Source of the DNA: Lineus longissimus
Lineage: Eukaryota > Nemertea > Pilidiophora > Heteronemertea > Lineidae
Assembly: GCF_910592395.1 (NCBI RefSeq)
Contig: NC_088309.1
Span: 10,604,501 to 10,668,500 of the forward strand
Direction of reading: 5' to 3'
DNA: 64,000 nucleotides
Both the position numbers and the translations under genes were made by a program. Positions 1-13,197 of this stretch are shown in pieces. Position 1 is the stretch's first letter; the number at the start of each line of letters is the position of its first letter. Under the pieces are notes generated by a model, which was not told the origin of the DNA, ran no database searches, and saw nothing but the letters and a program-made list of their open reading frames with translations.

Positions 1-317
1 CCATAATTGCCGATCAAGTTGTACTCATGACTCTTGAGCTTATTCATGGTGAAAATGCTAACCCTGTTCACCCTTGACATTAAGATGAGACGCGGAGACT
101 AACACTATAGTGTATTAAGCTGGATCACAGACAAAGAATATGACTCGGCCAGGATTTAAAAAGGGTGGGGTATTTTCTGATTTTGATATAACAGGACATG
201 CGATTGCTGATGTCAATTTTGTTTTAAAAATTGACGGAAAATCAACAATATTTGAATGTTTTGCGGAACAAACAGACACTTGACTAAATATTGGTTAGAA
301 ATGCTGTTTGTTTTCAG

Positions 318-366
318 GGTGGTAGGGCACAGTGACATTTTGAGCGTAAAAAGGCTCACTGGATAA
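318..366 (+). CDS. Weak candidate 3'-terminal exon, unknown gene
   Basis: A pyrimidine-rich tract ending TTTTCAG precedes a short open stretch that, read from its second base, gives VVGHSDILSVKRLTG and then TAA. The pattern is compatible with the last coding exon of a plus-strand gene that begins upstream of the window. Sixteen codons behind one good acceptor are not enough to exclude chance, and I recognise no family. It could also be an alternative end of the same transcript as the candidate exon near 3.75 kb. Confidence 0.2.
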
Positions 367-1227
367 CATAGAAGCACATTATCGAAGTTGTAATGCCTTT
401 AAACAAGCGAAGTTTGGTTATGGGAGGGTACTCATAATCCTGATGGTACATGCACATGACATATATATAAGGCAGCTGGATTGAGACATCGTTGGAAGCA
501 GCTGGCAGCAGTGTTGTATAAATTGTTCCTATACTGTATGAATGATATAGGCTACAACTAGAGAAAATTCTAATACATTTTACAGTATGTATGTTTGTAT
601 ATATACTGTATGTATGTACGTGTGTATGCATGTATCTATGATCATCATTGCTGTCATTGTTATTTCGATGTGATTGAAAGTCCACCTGCTTATGACTACT
701 CATGTATCTAGATCACCAATTATGCCAGCGTGGAGGATTGTTCGTTGTTAAAAAAAGCGAGATTGACAACATGATTGAGACGTCAGTCTGTATTCCTAAT
801 ATATTGAAGTCAAGTGGCCTCTTGTCATGATCACATTCATCAGAGTGTCATGGGTTTAGTTTGCTCTATGATGTGTTCAATATTGACCTTGAGCAGGCCA
901 CTTTATTTTGATTGCCACAAAGCCATCAATGCAATCCAGGCAAACACAGCAGCCTCTTTTGGTCTGACTTTTCCACATATATTGTGCTGTTGGCACAAAT
1001 CCCTTATGTCCAAACACATGGTATGGTTCTCAAGTCATTCTCACTTGAGAGAAACGCATGTTTAGTAGTAAATTGATTTTTCCATTGATTCCCAAGTGAC
1101 AAATGGGTATTAGTTGCATTGGGCATTTAGTGCTCAAATATCAAGTGGGTGCTGGACTGAACACAATCTTATTTTTGTAGAATGTGTGCCACATTTGCAG
1201 AAGTACTGGTTCTGGGGCGACGTTTTC

Positions 1228-1443
1228 TTAAAGGGGGACTATAGGCAGGAGGAGGGGAGTCAAATTGGCCATCTTCGGGTGACTAATATGCTTAGTAAGG
1301 GCACTGGGTCATTCAGCACTACATATATTCATTGTACAAGCCTGAATAGTTTTGACGTACTGTGAGATGAGAGAGACCCCTTTTGGCGACATTGTGTAGC
1401 TTTATCTTGCCTGCCTAGCTGCTTCCTATAGTGTCGCTTTAAA
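1228..1443. mobile_element. MITE family B (TTAA-bounded, AGGGGGACTATAGGCAGG ends)
   Basis: The element starts with TTAAAGGGGGACTATAGGCA and ends with a related inverted terminus closing in CTTTAA. Five members lie in this window (also near 5.6, 16.2, 49.1 and 63.6 kb), about 190-240 bp each, all flanked by TTAA. They share an internal core containing CTGTGAGATG and GAGACCCC and have no coding capacity. TTAA flanks are typical of piggyBac- or Kolobok-type insertion; the superfamily is inferred from that alone. Confidence 0.75.
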
Positions 1444-2749
1444 GGGTTCTTCAGGATCAATGTCAATTGCATGTGTAATCACCGTTTAGACAAGTAATAC
1501 CAATTTTTTGTTCTGATATGTATCCATCAGGTTACAAAATGAATTATGTATTCTGTCTCACATTGTGCATATCTGGCCATCTGTGCCTTCCTCCGGGCTT
1601 GGTACAAAATTTGTTACACAACAATGGTACATATCTACATGATATTTTTTTCATACGTTGGTTGGTTTATCTGTAGCCTTAGGGCAAACACAAATTAACA
1701 TCCGTCGTTTGGTCGCTTAGGATGTGATTAGAAATATGTTGGTCTGACACATACAGTATGTCTCAAAAACATGTCTTTGCTGTCATTTGTTGTCAAGATC
1801 ATAAGAAATAGCGATACCAGTGTATGGGTTTCAAATGTAGATGTAGGTTAAACCATCTCTGCTGTAAATTCCTTTATTCCTTGGATAACCAAGTGACTTC
1901 TATTCTGCTCTACCCAGAATGTTCCCATTTATGATTGCAATAGATACCTATATACCTTTATATCAACTAACGCCACAGAATAGATAAAAAGTACTATTCT
2001 AGAAAGCAATTCTCATCAGTCCCCAGAAATTGTTAAACATGCGTTTCTCATTTATGTTCAGAAAAACCTGGAGCCACCTGCTCCTCAGATTAATGGGTGA
2101 AGTTCCAATGAATCTTTGAGTGTTTTCAGTCTCTCCGACATAAGAATGACAATGTTTTGTGGATGGGCACTGTCTTTTCAAGAATCTTCATGATCTGGAA
2201 CTTCAAGATGTAAAGCCTTAATATGCTCACTGTTGGGCTGTTGGCATTTAACCACCAGGCTTTAGTTGGAGGTTGGTGGGGTCGTTTCTCCTTGCAATAG
2301 ATTACATGCAGCTCCCGACCAGTACACGTGTGTCACTTCAGTAAAGCACCCGCAAACAAGCAATATTTATCGCTATGCAACCTGCAATCAAGTTCCCATG
2401 CAGCAAAAGTATCTGGTTTGCGGTGTTCATGATCGCATGTAATAGCAAGAATCATTCTGGCTGCAACCTGTAATCAATATCAACCCAGGGATTACCGGTT
2501 TTACTCCCAGACATACAATCTTTCTATCGCCCATCTCAGCGATAATTGTCATAGGTTGCAGCAACAGAAATTGCTTGTTTGCGGTTCAAGTTTTTAAAGT
2601 CCATGCAGGTCCTCCTTCAAGTTCCACCAACAAACTGGACACAAAGTTTGACCATGAGACGCAACCCATGTTGATTATATCTCCAACCTTTCTGATTTAT
2701 TACACCCTTGAGAAGGTCCCCCAGCAATTAATGTCTGTAGATCTAATTA

Positions 2750-2928
2750 TGATGGAACCTCCCATAGCGGACACCTTCCTATTAAGGACAACCTCTCTAT
2801 TAAGGACACTAGTTGTGGTCCCAAATTGGTTGTTTCCATTCAATTGGACCTCTCTAATCAGGACACCTCTCTACTAAGGAGCACTTGTCAGTCCCGAGGG
2901 TGTCCTTAATAGAGAGGTTCTACTCTGT
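2750..2928 (+). mobile_element. MITE family A (GTGGAACCTCCC.. / ..GGTTCTACTGT)
   Basis: About 175 bp. The left end reads TGGAACCTCCCATAGCGGAC and the right end contains GAGAGGTTCTACT. The interior is built from repeats of the motif CTCTCTATTAAGGACA. Around ten copies of this family occur in the window in both orientations; the best ones have CAGT...ACTG termini flanked by TA, as in pogo/Tigger-like derivatives. This copy is slightly degraded at its ends. Confidence 0.75.
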
Positions 2929-3745
2929 ATTTTATTGTGGGGCTCAGCTCAGGCACAGACTGAGGAGACGTAATTTGCGTACCATAAATAATGCATCTTA
3001 AACTGTAGAATGGGAATTTTGTCTTGTTCTGTCCCATCTAGTATGTTAGAAATGAACAATTACGCGCCTACTGGGAATGATCTCTTCTGTAGGTAGATAA
3101 TAATTTGGTGGAGATATGTCTGCAGTTCTGACATTCGATCGAAGACCTCTATTCATAAATCTTAATTCCAACAGACCATGAATTATTGATATGGCCTAAA
3201 GTGGACGGTGTTGTTAACTGTCCTTTTAGTTTTAAAATAAAAAAATAAAATCAATGGGCAAATAGTCTGGTGTATCCTAAAAGGCAGGTTCTAATAGTAC
3301 CAATAGTCAAGGTAGTGAAATCTTTGCCAGTCCAAGTACCGGTACATCTCAATGAAGATTTAACTCCAAAATTCTTCATGATTAAGCTGTTTTATTTTCC
3401 GATTACAGCATGAGAGAAATTGAAAGTGAATTGAGTTTTTTGATTTGTAATGCAATCATTAGATGTAAGACAATATCTTTACCTGAGAACCGGTGATTGG
3501 TGAATAAAGAATGGCGCTAGATCACCTGACACTCATCATTTTATCATTAAAGTATAAAGTCAATTTCCCCATCTCTTCTGACAGTCTGCATAGGTTCTGA
3601 AGTGAATGATGATAAGAACTTTCAAATTGCGGAAATCTCCTGGTTCTGAATCTTGAGCCTTGGCAACTGCTGCCCCCCCCCCATAGGTGATGTTTTAACA
3701 TCCTTTGCTGGCCAAATTAACCCATGCCTATCTCTATCATTTCAG

Positions 3746-3804
3746 ATCGCATCTTGCAGGAGGCCGGAAGTTTACTAGTCAAGAAGTCCAAAGGTGTGAC
3801 TTAG
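3746..3804 (+). CDS. Candidate last coding exon of an unidentified gene
   Basis: A branch/pyrimidine stretch ending CTATCATTTCAG is followed by 59 bases that, read from the third base, encode RILQEAGSLLVKKSKGVT and stop at TAG. The peptide is lysine-rich and looks like a plausible protein C-terminus. No upstream exon of the same gene could be recognised, so the remainder would lie before the window. I do not recognise the family. The alternative is a chance acceptor followed by a short open frame. Confidence 0.3.
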
Positions 3805-5616
3805 AAGATGCCATATTAGAGAAGATATTTGGAGAAAATGTCCTTTTTAGGATGCTGCCTTAATGGGAACGAGCCAGTTCTTTGAAAAATACGAGAATTT
3901 GATCACTTTAGTTGGTCATCTATCCTCGGACATGAAATTCAAAGTGATTGGTCAAGTTATTCTCATATCTATGGATAGTTTCCAACCAAGGTTCGCTGCA
4001 TCCAAATATGAAATGTATAAAATGACAGGGGCAAAAAATGCCCCAACTTGCCAAAAAGTTAGTGTCGTTAAAATCTGCGACAAGTGACTTTGATTTTGTA
4101 TTATAGATGTTCAAAATGTGACCACGCGCTTCAGTGAAGTGCGGCGCAAATGAGTGCTTTGACTCGGATCCCGAGAATTCATTTCCTGATGGAGTTGGGT
4201 TGCATGAGTCCAGAATTGTACATACACGTTTATCATTTACTCTATAGAGCACCGTACAATTCCAGAGGGCCTTTGGCTTTCCTCTTTGAATATTCTGGTA
4301 AAGATGAATTTTGAAAACTACGTCTTCCGGACGATTTGTAGTTTGTGGTGCATTCCATCATGATTTGATAAGTGTATAATATTATGAAGGTGACGGGGTA
4401 CTGTAGTGTAATCCATTATTTTCACAAAAAGCTTTGTGATTTGTGACTATGACATTGTATTACTTTACAAAGTGGACCTAGAAGTAATACTTGTAACTTA
4501 GTAAATTAGGGTTTACAGTACATGTATATATGGTAAGCAGAGAAACAGTGCCCACTTTTGATTTGGTCCCACAAAATTGTCTCGACTTCTATCTCCCCGA
4601 CATCGCCCAAATAAATTGACATCAGGAATCCATGGCATCCTAATGAATTTTCTATTATGTCTGGCCCACGGTGGCACAATTAAGGCAACCCGCAGGCTGC
4701 CTGCTCCCAAAGATAATCCATTACTGGCGATTCTAATATCATGCCACAGGTGGAATTTGCGCTGTAGCCAAGGGGACTGGGAAAATTGTCCTTAAAAGAT
4801 GATCAGATTTTGCCATCAGCCCAGCTAATATTACACACTTTTCCATCTATTCTGTGGTGATGTTTAACCCCCTGATACAGCTCTGTGTCTGAGTTTGTCC
4901 AGCAATTCTGTCGAATGTGTGTGACCATTGCGTTACATCTTTTTCCGACAATGTTTGGTGGTTTTAATTTTTCCTCTGATGTAATTAAGTCGAAGGAAGA
5001 AAAACTGCTGGCCGACACTAATGTACTTTACAGGATTCCTAGTATAGAGTGTGTTTCATCAGTACATCAGGAAATTTACCTAAATATTCTAGCAAATGTG
5101 TACACTTTCAGTTTGAATGAAATAACTGTTAGGCCCTCTTCACTGGAACTCTTAAACTATCATTAGTGCCGGTCTGGTACTCACGCACTCCAGTTTCTCC
5201 TCTCAGTAACTTGCCCATCGATTATGCATGTGTTTCATAGTCATTGTGTGCTAAGGTCTGTAGCACGGTGTGAAGCCTCCTTGCTAATGGGTTGAATTAG
5301 GCATCCTTGCTAACAAACAGTGTGGAACCCTCTCAAGTGAACGCAGCCACTATAAATAGCAGTCCTACGACTTCTCACAAGAGTCAGATTTTTTTCTTGC
5401 AGGTCCTTATGGGGATTAATTATCGGTTGTGTGCATTTCAACCCTAGCTGGTGTGAACTGCAGTGCATTCTGTGGACAACTACACAGCATTGGTACCGTT
5501 CTTTGATCCTCTGTGTAGATCTCTGCTATATCATCACTGCTCAGTATCTTCGATTCATTGTTGTGCACCATTCAATGCTATCTGCACCATTTCTCAACAG
5601 CAGTGGATGTGACAGC

Positions 5617-5838
5617 TTAAAGGGACAATATAGGCAGCAGCTAGGAACGCAAGATAAAGTTACACAAAGTCCCCAATAGGGGTCTCTCCCATCTCACAGT
5701 ACGTCGAAATGATTCACGCTTGTACGAGGAATACATCTAATGCTGAATCTGACATGAACCAGGGCCCTTACTGTGTATATTAGTCACCTGAAGATGGCCA
5801 AATTAGCGTCACTGCTCCTGCCTATAGTCCCCCTTTAA
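5617..5838. mobile_element. MITE family B, copy 2
   Basis: Bounded by TTAA on both sides. One end reads TTAAAGGGACAATATAGGCA and the other ends TATAGTCCCCCTTTAA, so the terminal inverted repeats are clear. It lies in the opposite orientation to the copy at 1.2 kb and is non-coding. Confidence 0.8.
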
Positions 5839-6478
5839 GATGACAACTTTTTGTTGCTCTCTCCTATGGCTTTAAGAACAAGTCTTAACTGTTAGAATTA
5901 ACCCTCTGATACAGATCACCTTGGCACGTGGGCATTGTTTTCAGGAGATAACTAATGCCATGTGAACCGCCTGTGAAAAGAGAAGTCTTTACTTGACAAG
6001 GTGGAATATTAAACAGAACTTTTATTTGTTAATATTTGAAGTATTTATCCAATCATACTAGTAAATAGCTCTTTGCTTTCTGAAATATGTTCTGTTTGAT
6101 AATTGTCATGATCTTGACAATATTCTTGTCCTGTTTGATTAAAGGAAGAACTTTGGCATGGGATTTAGATGGCCAGGAGAATGATACCTCTCCTTCAGTT
6201 TTTTTTTGGGGGGGTGTTGAAGGTTTCATTCTGTTCTGCAATGTTTATTTCGGTTTAAATGGTTTTTCGATGATTAGTTTGAGAAAGTGACTCTCTTGCT
6301 CGAAGCCATTTTCTTATAAAAGCCCAACATATCACTTGCCAAAGTTGTCCCTTTAAGTCTGGTGATTTATAAAAATTGTTGTGAACATTGTGCTTTATAG
6401 TCTAGTCAGTGAGCGATTGTTTGACCTTGCTTTATAGCAGAGTATAGGTCAATTATGCCTTCATTTTCTTCTGCATTA

Positions 6479-6624
6479 CAGTGGAACCTCCCTTAGCGGA
6501 CACCTCTCTATTAAGGACACTAGTTTTGGTCCCAAATTGGTTGTTTCCATTCAATTTGACCTTTCTCATCAGGACACATCTCTATCAAGGACAGCAGGGT
6601 GTCCTTAATAGAGAGGTTCTACTG
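6479..6624 (+). mobile_element. MITE family A with TA flanks
   Basis: Starts CAGTGGAACCTCCCTTAGCG directly after TA and ends GAGGTTCTACTG directly before TA. This copy therefore shows the family termini and a TA target duplication cleanly. It lacks part of the interior present in longer copies. It is non-autonomous, with no reading frame of its own. Confidence 0.8.
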
Positions 6625-8099
6625 TATAACATTATTTCAGTCATTGATTCAAAGGGAGGCTGCTGTATATATTTGACATGTGCATAATGTTATGAAAGAT
6701 ATTTTCACGTTGCCCAATTGAACGAATATACTGGTTACGGGCCATAATAGATTCTCCCGAAACTTCTCTCAATTGAATTTAAGAATGGTGAAATACACTC
6801 TTTACACTGTTCAAATTCACCAGTCACAAAGGATTGGTCCTTTGTCACCAAAGATCTGTTCTCAACCCAATATGGTTGGAGCGATTGGGCACCGTGATTT
6901 TGGACCTGAAAATTTCAATAAATTGTCGAAGCATAATGAAAAATTGTTTCATAAAGCGGTGGTGGTGTTATTTAGTAGGTAAATGAACGGGGAGGGTGGA
7001 GCGAGGTTACGGTTCATGATGTCATCAACCGGCAGTTGTCCTACCACAGACCTCAAGTATGTGCTATATTTAGCAACGTTGAGCGATGTCATCTTCTCCA
7101 GTGATATCATAATTTGCGTTTACGTCCATGACGCCTTCTTGCATTCTAGCATACGTCGGTATGTCATGGTGATGTCAGCAATGCGTGGGGATTAGACATT
7201 GAGATCTCATCTTCGCTCCACCCTATTAAAGGAGGATTCTAATCTACAGGTACTGAAACCGGAGGATGAGAGTCCCGTAAAATTTAAGCAGAGTCCTCCT
7301 TTACATATTTATACTCTTTGTGAATATTGGCCTTGTATTGAAAATATGATTGTTAAAACTTTAGGCAATGTGTGTTTGAATATTTGAGAGGAGGGTTTCC
7401 TCATAATTTGATGAACGATTTTATTTGAGATTGAATCTCAGGTGTTCAGAGATAAGATTTAAGTTTGGCAAGCTCATGATACAATAGGCATGAAGGCCTA
7501 TAAAGGGTGACGCAAAATAGTAGAGTTGATGGCAGCTTCTGTTTTAGATCAGTTTTGTTTGAGAGCTCCGTTAGGTATTTGATTATTTTACATTTGAGAA
7601 TAATTCCTATAATTTTCAATTCTTGTTTTCTTTTGAACTGAATGGCATTTCACATTAGCATATAAGATAGAGCTAAGATTTGTTATATGATTAGCAAGTT
7701 GCTAATTAATACTACATAGCACCCCTTAAGAAAATGCCATAATGCATTGCTGAACAGTTTAGCTGCAAGTTAGAAACCGTGCTTCTTTCGTGTTGATTGA
7801 TTTGATGGTGAAATTAGCTGTAAAAACAGCAAGGAGTCATTTGTGTTTAGTATAATTTGCTCGAATTTGTTTTGTAGAATGATAAGAGGATTACGAGTTG
7901 GATCTTCGGGAGACGGGTAGATATTTTCAGCTTCTGTTATCGGAAAGAAAGATATTGGTTTTTACTTTTTAGTTGTTTGTGATGTTTTCAAAGCAGGTGG
8001 AATGAGGACGGGTCCAGATGTCAGAGTCAGAGAGGTGATCTTCAGGGACCACCTTCTTTTTATCAAGTCCGTCTGCTGGTTTGTTTATCAGAAAGCAAA

Positions 8100-8535
8100 G
8101 TGGTCTTCACGGCTCTGGTCATGGGTCTGGACTTCATGGCTCTGGTCATGGGTCTGGACTTCATGGCTCTGGTTATGGGCCTGGACTTCACGGCTCTGGT
8201 CATGGGCCTGGTCTTCACAGCTCTGGTCATGGGCCTGGACTTCACAGCTCTGGTCATGGGCCTGGATTTCATGGCTCTGGTCATGGGCCTGGACTTCATG
8301 GCTCTGGTTATGGGTCTGGACTTCATGGCTCTGGATATGGGCCTGGACTTCACGGCTCTGCTCATGGGCCTGGTCTTCATGGCTCTGTTCATGGGCCTTG
8401 ACTTCATGGCTCTGGTCATGGGCCTGGACTTCATGGCTCTGGTCATGGGCCTGGACTTCATGGCTCTGGTCATGGGCCTGGACTTGATGGCTCTGTTCAT
8501 GGGCCTGGATTTTATGGCTCTGGTCATGGGCCTGC
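8100..8535. repeat. 27-bp minisatellite, about 16 copies
   Basis: A 27-bp unit, roughly GGCTCTGGTCATGGGCCTGG plus ACTTCAT, is repeated about 16 times with substitutions but almost no length change. Because the unit is a multiple of three and free of stops in most frames, it produces long open frames on both strands; the forward frame repeats GLHGSGHGP. I see no flanking splice sites or family match that would make it coding, so I call it a minisatellite. Its perfect 3n periodicity leaves a small chance of a coding repeat. Confidence 0.9.
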
Positions 8536-10259
8536 CGGAAGACATTTTCAGTATGAAATTGCATTGCCTATATTCACCCTTTATTGAAATAGAGGTGTCT
8601 GCATGTAAAGTGCCAGATATATTTTCATCCTTTTGGTATTGGGTCAGGATATATATATATATACTATGTACCATGCATGAGAATGTAAAAACTGTTGATT
8701 TCAAGATTATATGCAGGATGTATTGAAATAATGCACGCATCAAGATTTCTTTGTCTTCATGGTTTAGCAGTCTCCAATCTGACTTGAAACCTTGAAACCA
8801 AGAGAGGTACATGTAACTTATTAGCGAGTTTGTTTTTCCATGTTTATTGGGTCTCATCTCTTTGATGCTGGCGATACTGACACTTGCGTAACTAAACCTG
8901 TTGTTAGCCCATGTTGCAAATCCTTTGGCGAGCTTTGCGCTACGTTGTTTAAAACAGCTCGATCATGCAGTTATTTTGATCCACCCTGTATAATGGTGTG
9001 CATTTACTTTATATTTGGTGTTTTTTGTAGTACTTGAAAATTGTATCAATGTACATACAGAAATCCTGTGTACAGAAGTGCTGTAAATTTTTTGTGTTTT
9101 ATTCCATTTATCGAAAAATAAAGCACTATTTATAATAGAATACTGTATTGATCTTATTATGTATGGTGTCACCTTATACCCCCCCCCCCCCCCTTGTCCT
9201 GCCTACAAAGTAATTTCCAACCCTGGACCTGCCATGGTCTAGTAGCACAGACTCCTGGCACAGTCAAGTGGTCCTTAGTTCAAACTGCACAGTCGGCAGG
9301 TCTCTTTGTAACTTGCCTTACTCCACCCAGGGTGCTTGTCATAAATGATCAAGTTGTTGCATTGAGTAGCTCATCTGAGATCTACCGAAAGGTTTCAGGA
9401 CAAACCGAGGTTGAAGGATGGAGGTAGGACGGTCACCTCCACTGTAGTTAAAAATCGGGCTTTATACCCCAAATGGTTAATATCTTCATCATATTTATCA
9501 TAGGCTTCATGGCATGCTGTCATTATTCACTGTCTAAAATATCTTGCCATGACAGCTTTCCGAACATCATGAGAGTCGAGTGGTATCGGCCACCACACAT
9601 CCTCATATTTTCTGAGTGTCATACCAACCTGTTTTATAAGGTGCCATAATTGATTTCTTCAGAAAAGTGTTCTTCTGATGTATTCTAGACATATTTTCAT
9701 CATACCCAACCTATTCTAGTTGATATCAAGTGAATCCAGCTTATGGCCATACACCTTCAACATGATGCACTTGCCGAGAGAATTAATTGGGTGGGTGGAG
9801 ATTTCCGATGTTTTCTTGGGAGTGCATCAGGCAGACTTATGATAAATACAGGATGGGATTTGATCTGGTGAATACTTGTTATTGGATAAGGGATATCTAG
9901 GGATGGTTGTGTTTAAAAATTGGGTTTTTAATTCCTTCGTAGTTGCTAACTTGGAAAAAAACGTATTGGAGAGGGTTCTCGCAGATTTAAATGATTCTCA
10001 GCCCCCCCCTCCGTATTCAAATATTCTACAGAAGTGCATTATTTTTTTGTCAGGGCTGTGAAAATGTACGAAACTGTCTCTCTTTCATCAGTATAGTAGG
10101 GTTGCTGAGTACAATGACCATTACTGAAATGAAAAACATAGCAAATTGCCCTTATCATTGCTTTGCTGAACAGAAAACGATTTCCTGCAGTTCAGTTATC
10201 ATTTCAATTCATACCAAATTGGTATTTTAAGGACAAAGTCACAACCAGAATTCAAGGCA
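8536..10259. other. Non-genic stretch with poly-C run and AATAAA
   Basis: No exon recognised. It contains an AATAAA at 9117-9122 after a T-rich stretch (a possible plus-strand polyadenylation signal with no assigned transcript), a C homopolymer at about 9179-9193, and a possible SINE at 9194-9425. A CCACCCTGTATA at about 8982 matches one end of the palindromic element at 17350-17440 and may be a solo remnant. Confidence 0.5.
9194..9425 (+). mobile_element. Possible tRNA-derived SINE
   Basis: Near the start, TGGTCTAGTAGCACAGACTC resembles a degraded tRNA A box region. About 30 bases later GGTCCTTAGTTCAAACT resembles a B box (GGTTCRANYCC type). About 130 bp of non-tRNA sequence follows. The poly-C run just upstream is adjacent, not part of it. 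No second full copy was found in the window, so this rests on resemblance to RNA polymerase III promoter boxes only. Confidence 0.3.
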
Positions 10260-10432
10260 CAGGACACATCTGTTTAATAGCAGGACATGTTCTCCATTGT
10301 TGATAGTGGTTCTGGTCCCAAAGGTGTTGTTTTGATGCATTTTAACCTCCGTCATTAGGACACCTCCCTATTGGGGACTGCATTTGTCTGTCACAAGTGT
10401 GTTCCTTCATGTTAATAGAGAGTTTCTACTCA
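10260..10432 (+). mobile_element. Degenerate MITE family A copy
   Basis: Retains the order of family-A motifs (GGTTCTGGTCCCAAA, CATTAGGACACCTCCCTATT, TTAATAGAGAGTTTCTACTC) with many substitutions and lost termini. It is an older insertion than the copies at 6.5 and 38.2 kb. Confidence 0.55.
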
Positions 10433-13197
10433 TAAAGAATAGCAGTGAAGATAAAATATGATCGCATAAATCATAAAAGCATTCAGAAATGATGCATAAG
10501 CCCATTGTTTTTGTCATCAGATCCTCTCTACCACTGAACCAAAAGAATAAAGTGTAGATAATGGTCTCTTTACTGAAGGATAATTTTTTCCTCATCCTAA
10601 TTGACACGATGATGACGCAAACCTGTTGGGAGCTGCGATAAAGATTGCCTCGCTGATAACAATCTAGAATGACAGCTATGCAGAGCGTATTAGCTTTCTG
10701 CTTCGGCTGTCAATCACAGAGGTATACTAATTAATTGTAGGGACAGGTAGGTGTTGCCATGGAAAGGATGTGGAATGTATAGGATAGATTTGCAATTAGC
10801 AAGAGAGGCGGTGAGGTGTGTCATATACAAACCTACTCCAATCGTTTAAAAAATTGAATTTGAACTTTTATGGTTGTGTACATACACGACGAATGTAAAT
10901 TTTAACAATGCAGTTGTGCAGACTGATACTTTAGTACTGTAAATACCAAGTTTCATTGAATTTGCATGCATAAAAATTGCATAACATCAAAGTTCATTTC
11001 CATTTACGGCCTAGTCTTTAAGATGTTGGACGCCTAATCCAAACACCACGGGTTGGATAACCAACATCGACTCGACGATTGTGACCTTGACAAGTCTCTT
11101 GACTTCCATTGCCACAAGCACATCTTTAGAATGAGAATAGACTCCATAGCTTCTTTGTCCAACATAAGAGACAGACTTGTCCACATGACCTCTGTTATGA
11201 TGAAAACAGTATCAGGTAGGCCTTGATGGCCGAATTCATGTTTGGACTTAGGATTGCCACGTATCATCAAAGGTGGGTCCAGTTGTGTTGAATTGATAAT
11301 ATATATGTATATGTATGTTTATTCGTACAAAAAAATAGTACAGCTTTTTCATGCAAAGTGCAGATCAATTTATCTTTCGAACCTGAAGTGCATTACAATA
11401 AATTTATCCTATGTTATTAAGTGTGCAAAGAAAGTCTATAATTTGTCCTAACTCTTCCTTTGATAGGAGACAATGACCGGACTCCCTCAATTTTAGTAAC
11501 TCCCTGATTTGCTGTGCAGTTCTAAATGCTTCAGTGTTCTCATCAACTCTGTTTACAATTGAATACGAGTAATTTATGCGGACATCATATAAGGTGCAAA
11601 CCAGAAACTGGGTTCTCTGGTACTGAAGGGGGGCTATTGGGAGTTAGTACCGAGGTATACACACAGAGGTCTTATATAGAGGGCGATTCTTGAATCCATC
11701 AGATTCTGTTCACAAACATACAGGGTGTTTGTGTGCACTCGGTACAGTAACTCCACAACTATCCTCACCAACAGCCCGCAACTCTTGGGTTTCCTCCAGA
11801 GATTCCTTCTGTAAGGATTGTCTAAACCATGTCATTCCAAAAAGATAACTTAACAAATCGTTTACAAATGTCACTTGGAAATATTTATTTAAATATGTTA
11901 TCAAAGCACACATACTCTCAAAATAAAAGGCAATGCACATTCATACTGACATCGATATATTACAGTTTTTCTTGAAAGAACAAGTTAACAAGAATAAGTT
12001 GGAATTATTACGAACATGACACAAATATTTGAAAGAAAAGACAGATGGTGGTCATGAAATTAAGTACATCATATAAATACGGTATACACATCCTCCTTCT
12101 CAGTCAACACGTTTGAACAGCTCAAGGAACTTGAGCGACGAATGGAAGTCCCACTTGGTGAATCATCATTTACATTTACGGCGAAATATATTAAGCTGTA
12201 CAAACACATTCAAGACTAGGCATGAATTGCTCTAGTAGTTTCTGGAAAACTGCTCCCGTTTGGAAATTCTGGCCACGATATGGCAAGTGCATCACTTTTT
12301 ACCAGGTCACAAATTCTTTAAATTACATATACAACACACGCTTTGGTTAATACAGCAGTTGATTTTTCTTCAGACAGAAATTGCCTTTGTCCTCCTTTTT
12401 GCAACATCAAATATCTATTCACAATGCATAATGCATAGTACATCTATGTACAAGCAGTCGGCATCTTTCATGAAGCAAATATTTACATTTGATCGCTATG
12501 GAAAGCACAGACAAAATGGACGATATGATTTGACACAAAGAATGAACACAACTGGTTTAAAGTCTTTACATTAATTCCTGATCAGGTGGTGAGCATCAGT
12601 TATGTCACATTACCCCAACTGGTTTCTGATTGTCCAGACCAATGATAGGAGACGATCTCTATTGCCAACAAGTATTATGGGATGTTTCACCTTTGATATC
12701 TCTAAATAGACGGCCGAAAGTCATAGCAGCAGCATCTGTCTTGACTAGTAGGTGATTGCTGATGTGACCTTGGTCATCTGAGACCAGAAAAATAATGTCC
12801 TGTATGCCCCCCTTCTCAAGGGTACATCATTTATGACAAGACCTGCACATCTTGTGAAGCAACGCCATCCAGTCACAACAGTCAAAATCGGCTAATTATC
12901 AACTCTTGATTAAGACATGTCAATCGCTCATAGTACACATGTAGGACTCCTAAACATTGACATCCTACCATAACCATTCTGTACAGCTTGCGACAGCATG
13001 GTAGACAAATCAACCAGAAACTCCCAAAAAAGTTTTTGAGACATCACAGCATTGTTCGCTTGAGAATGGAGTGCCAGGACACGCATAGATTCATTTGCAT
13101 AAAACACGGCGATACTACGAAAACGATTCAATTCTTGATTCTGTCGACTCAAAAATGCATAGTCACACACAAAGCAGTTAAAAGCTGTAAACCGTCG
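10433..13197. other. Intergenic / 3' flank of PWWP3A-like gene
   Basis: No coding exon recognised. The part adjoining 13198 is presumably the 3'UTR of the minus-strand PWWP3A-like gene. A minus-strand AATAAA lies at 11889-11884 (TTTATT on the plus strand), about 1.3 kb after the stop codon, and another near 11.32 kb; which is used cannot be told from sequence. Confidence 0.45.

Larger units (their letters stand above)
3805..8099. other. Non-genic stretch, only MITEs recognised
   Basis: No convincing exon was found on either strand. The stretch contains one family-B MITE (5617-5838) and one family-A MITE (6479-6624). If the exon at 3746-3804 is real, the start of this stretch would be its 3'UTR. 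Confidence 0.5.

Noticed and set aside
8063-8857. 264-codon minus-strand frame (and others) across the minisatellite
   Set aside because: The frame is created by the stop-free 27-bp repeat; flanking residues show no family resemblance and no splice context.
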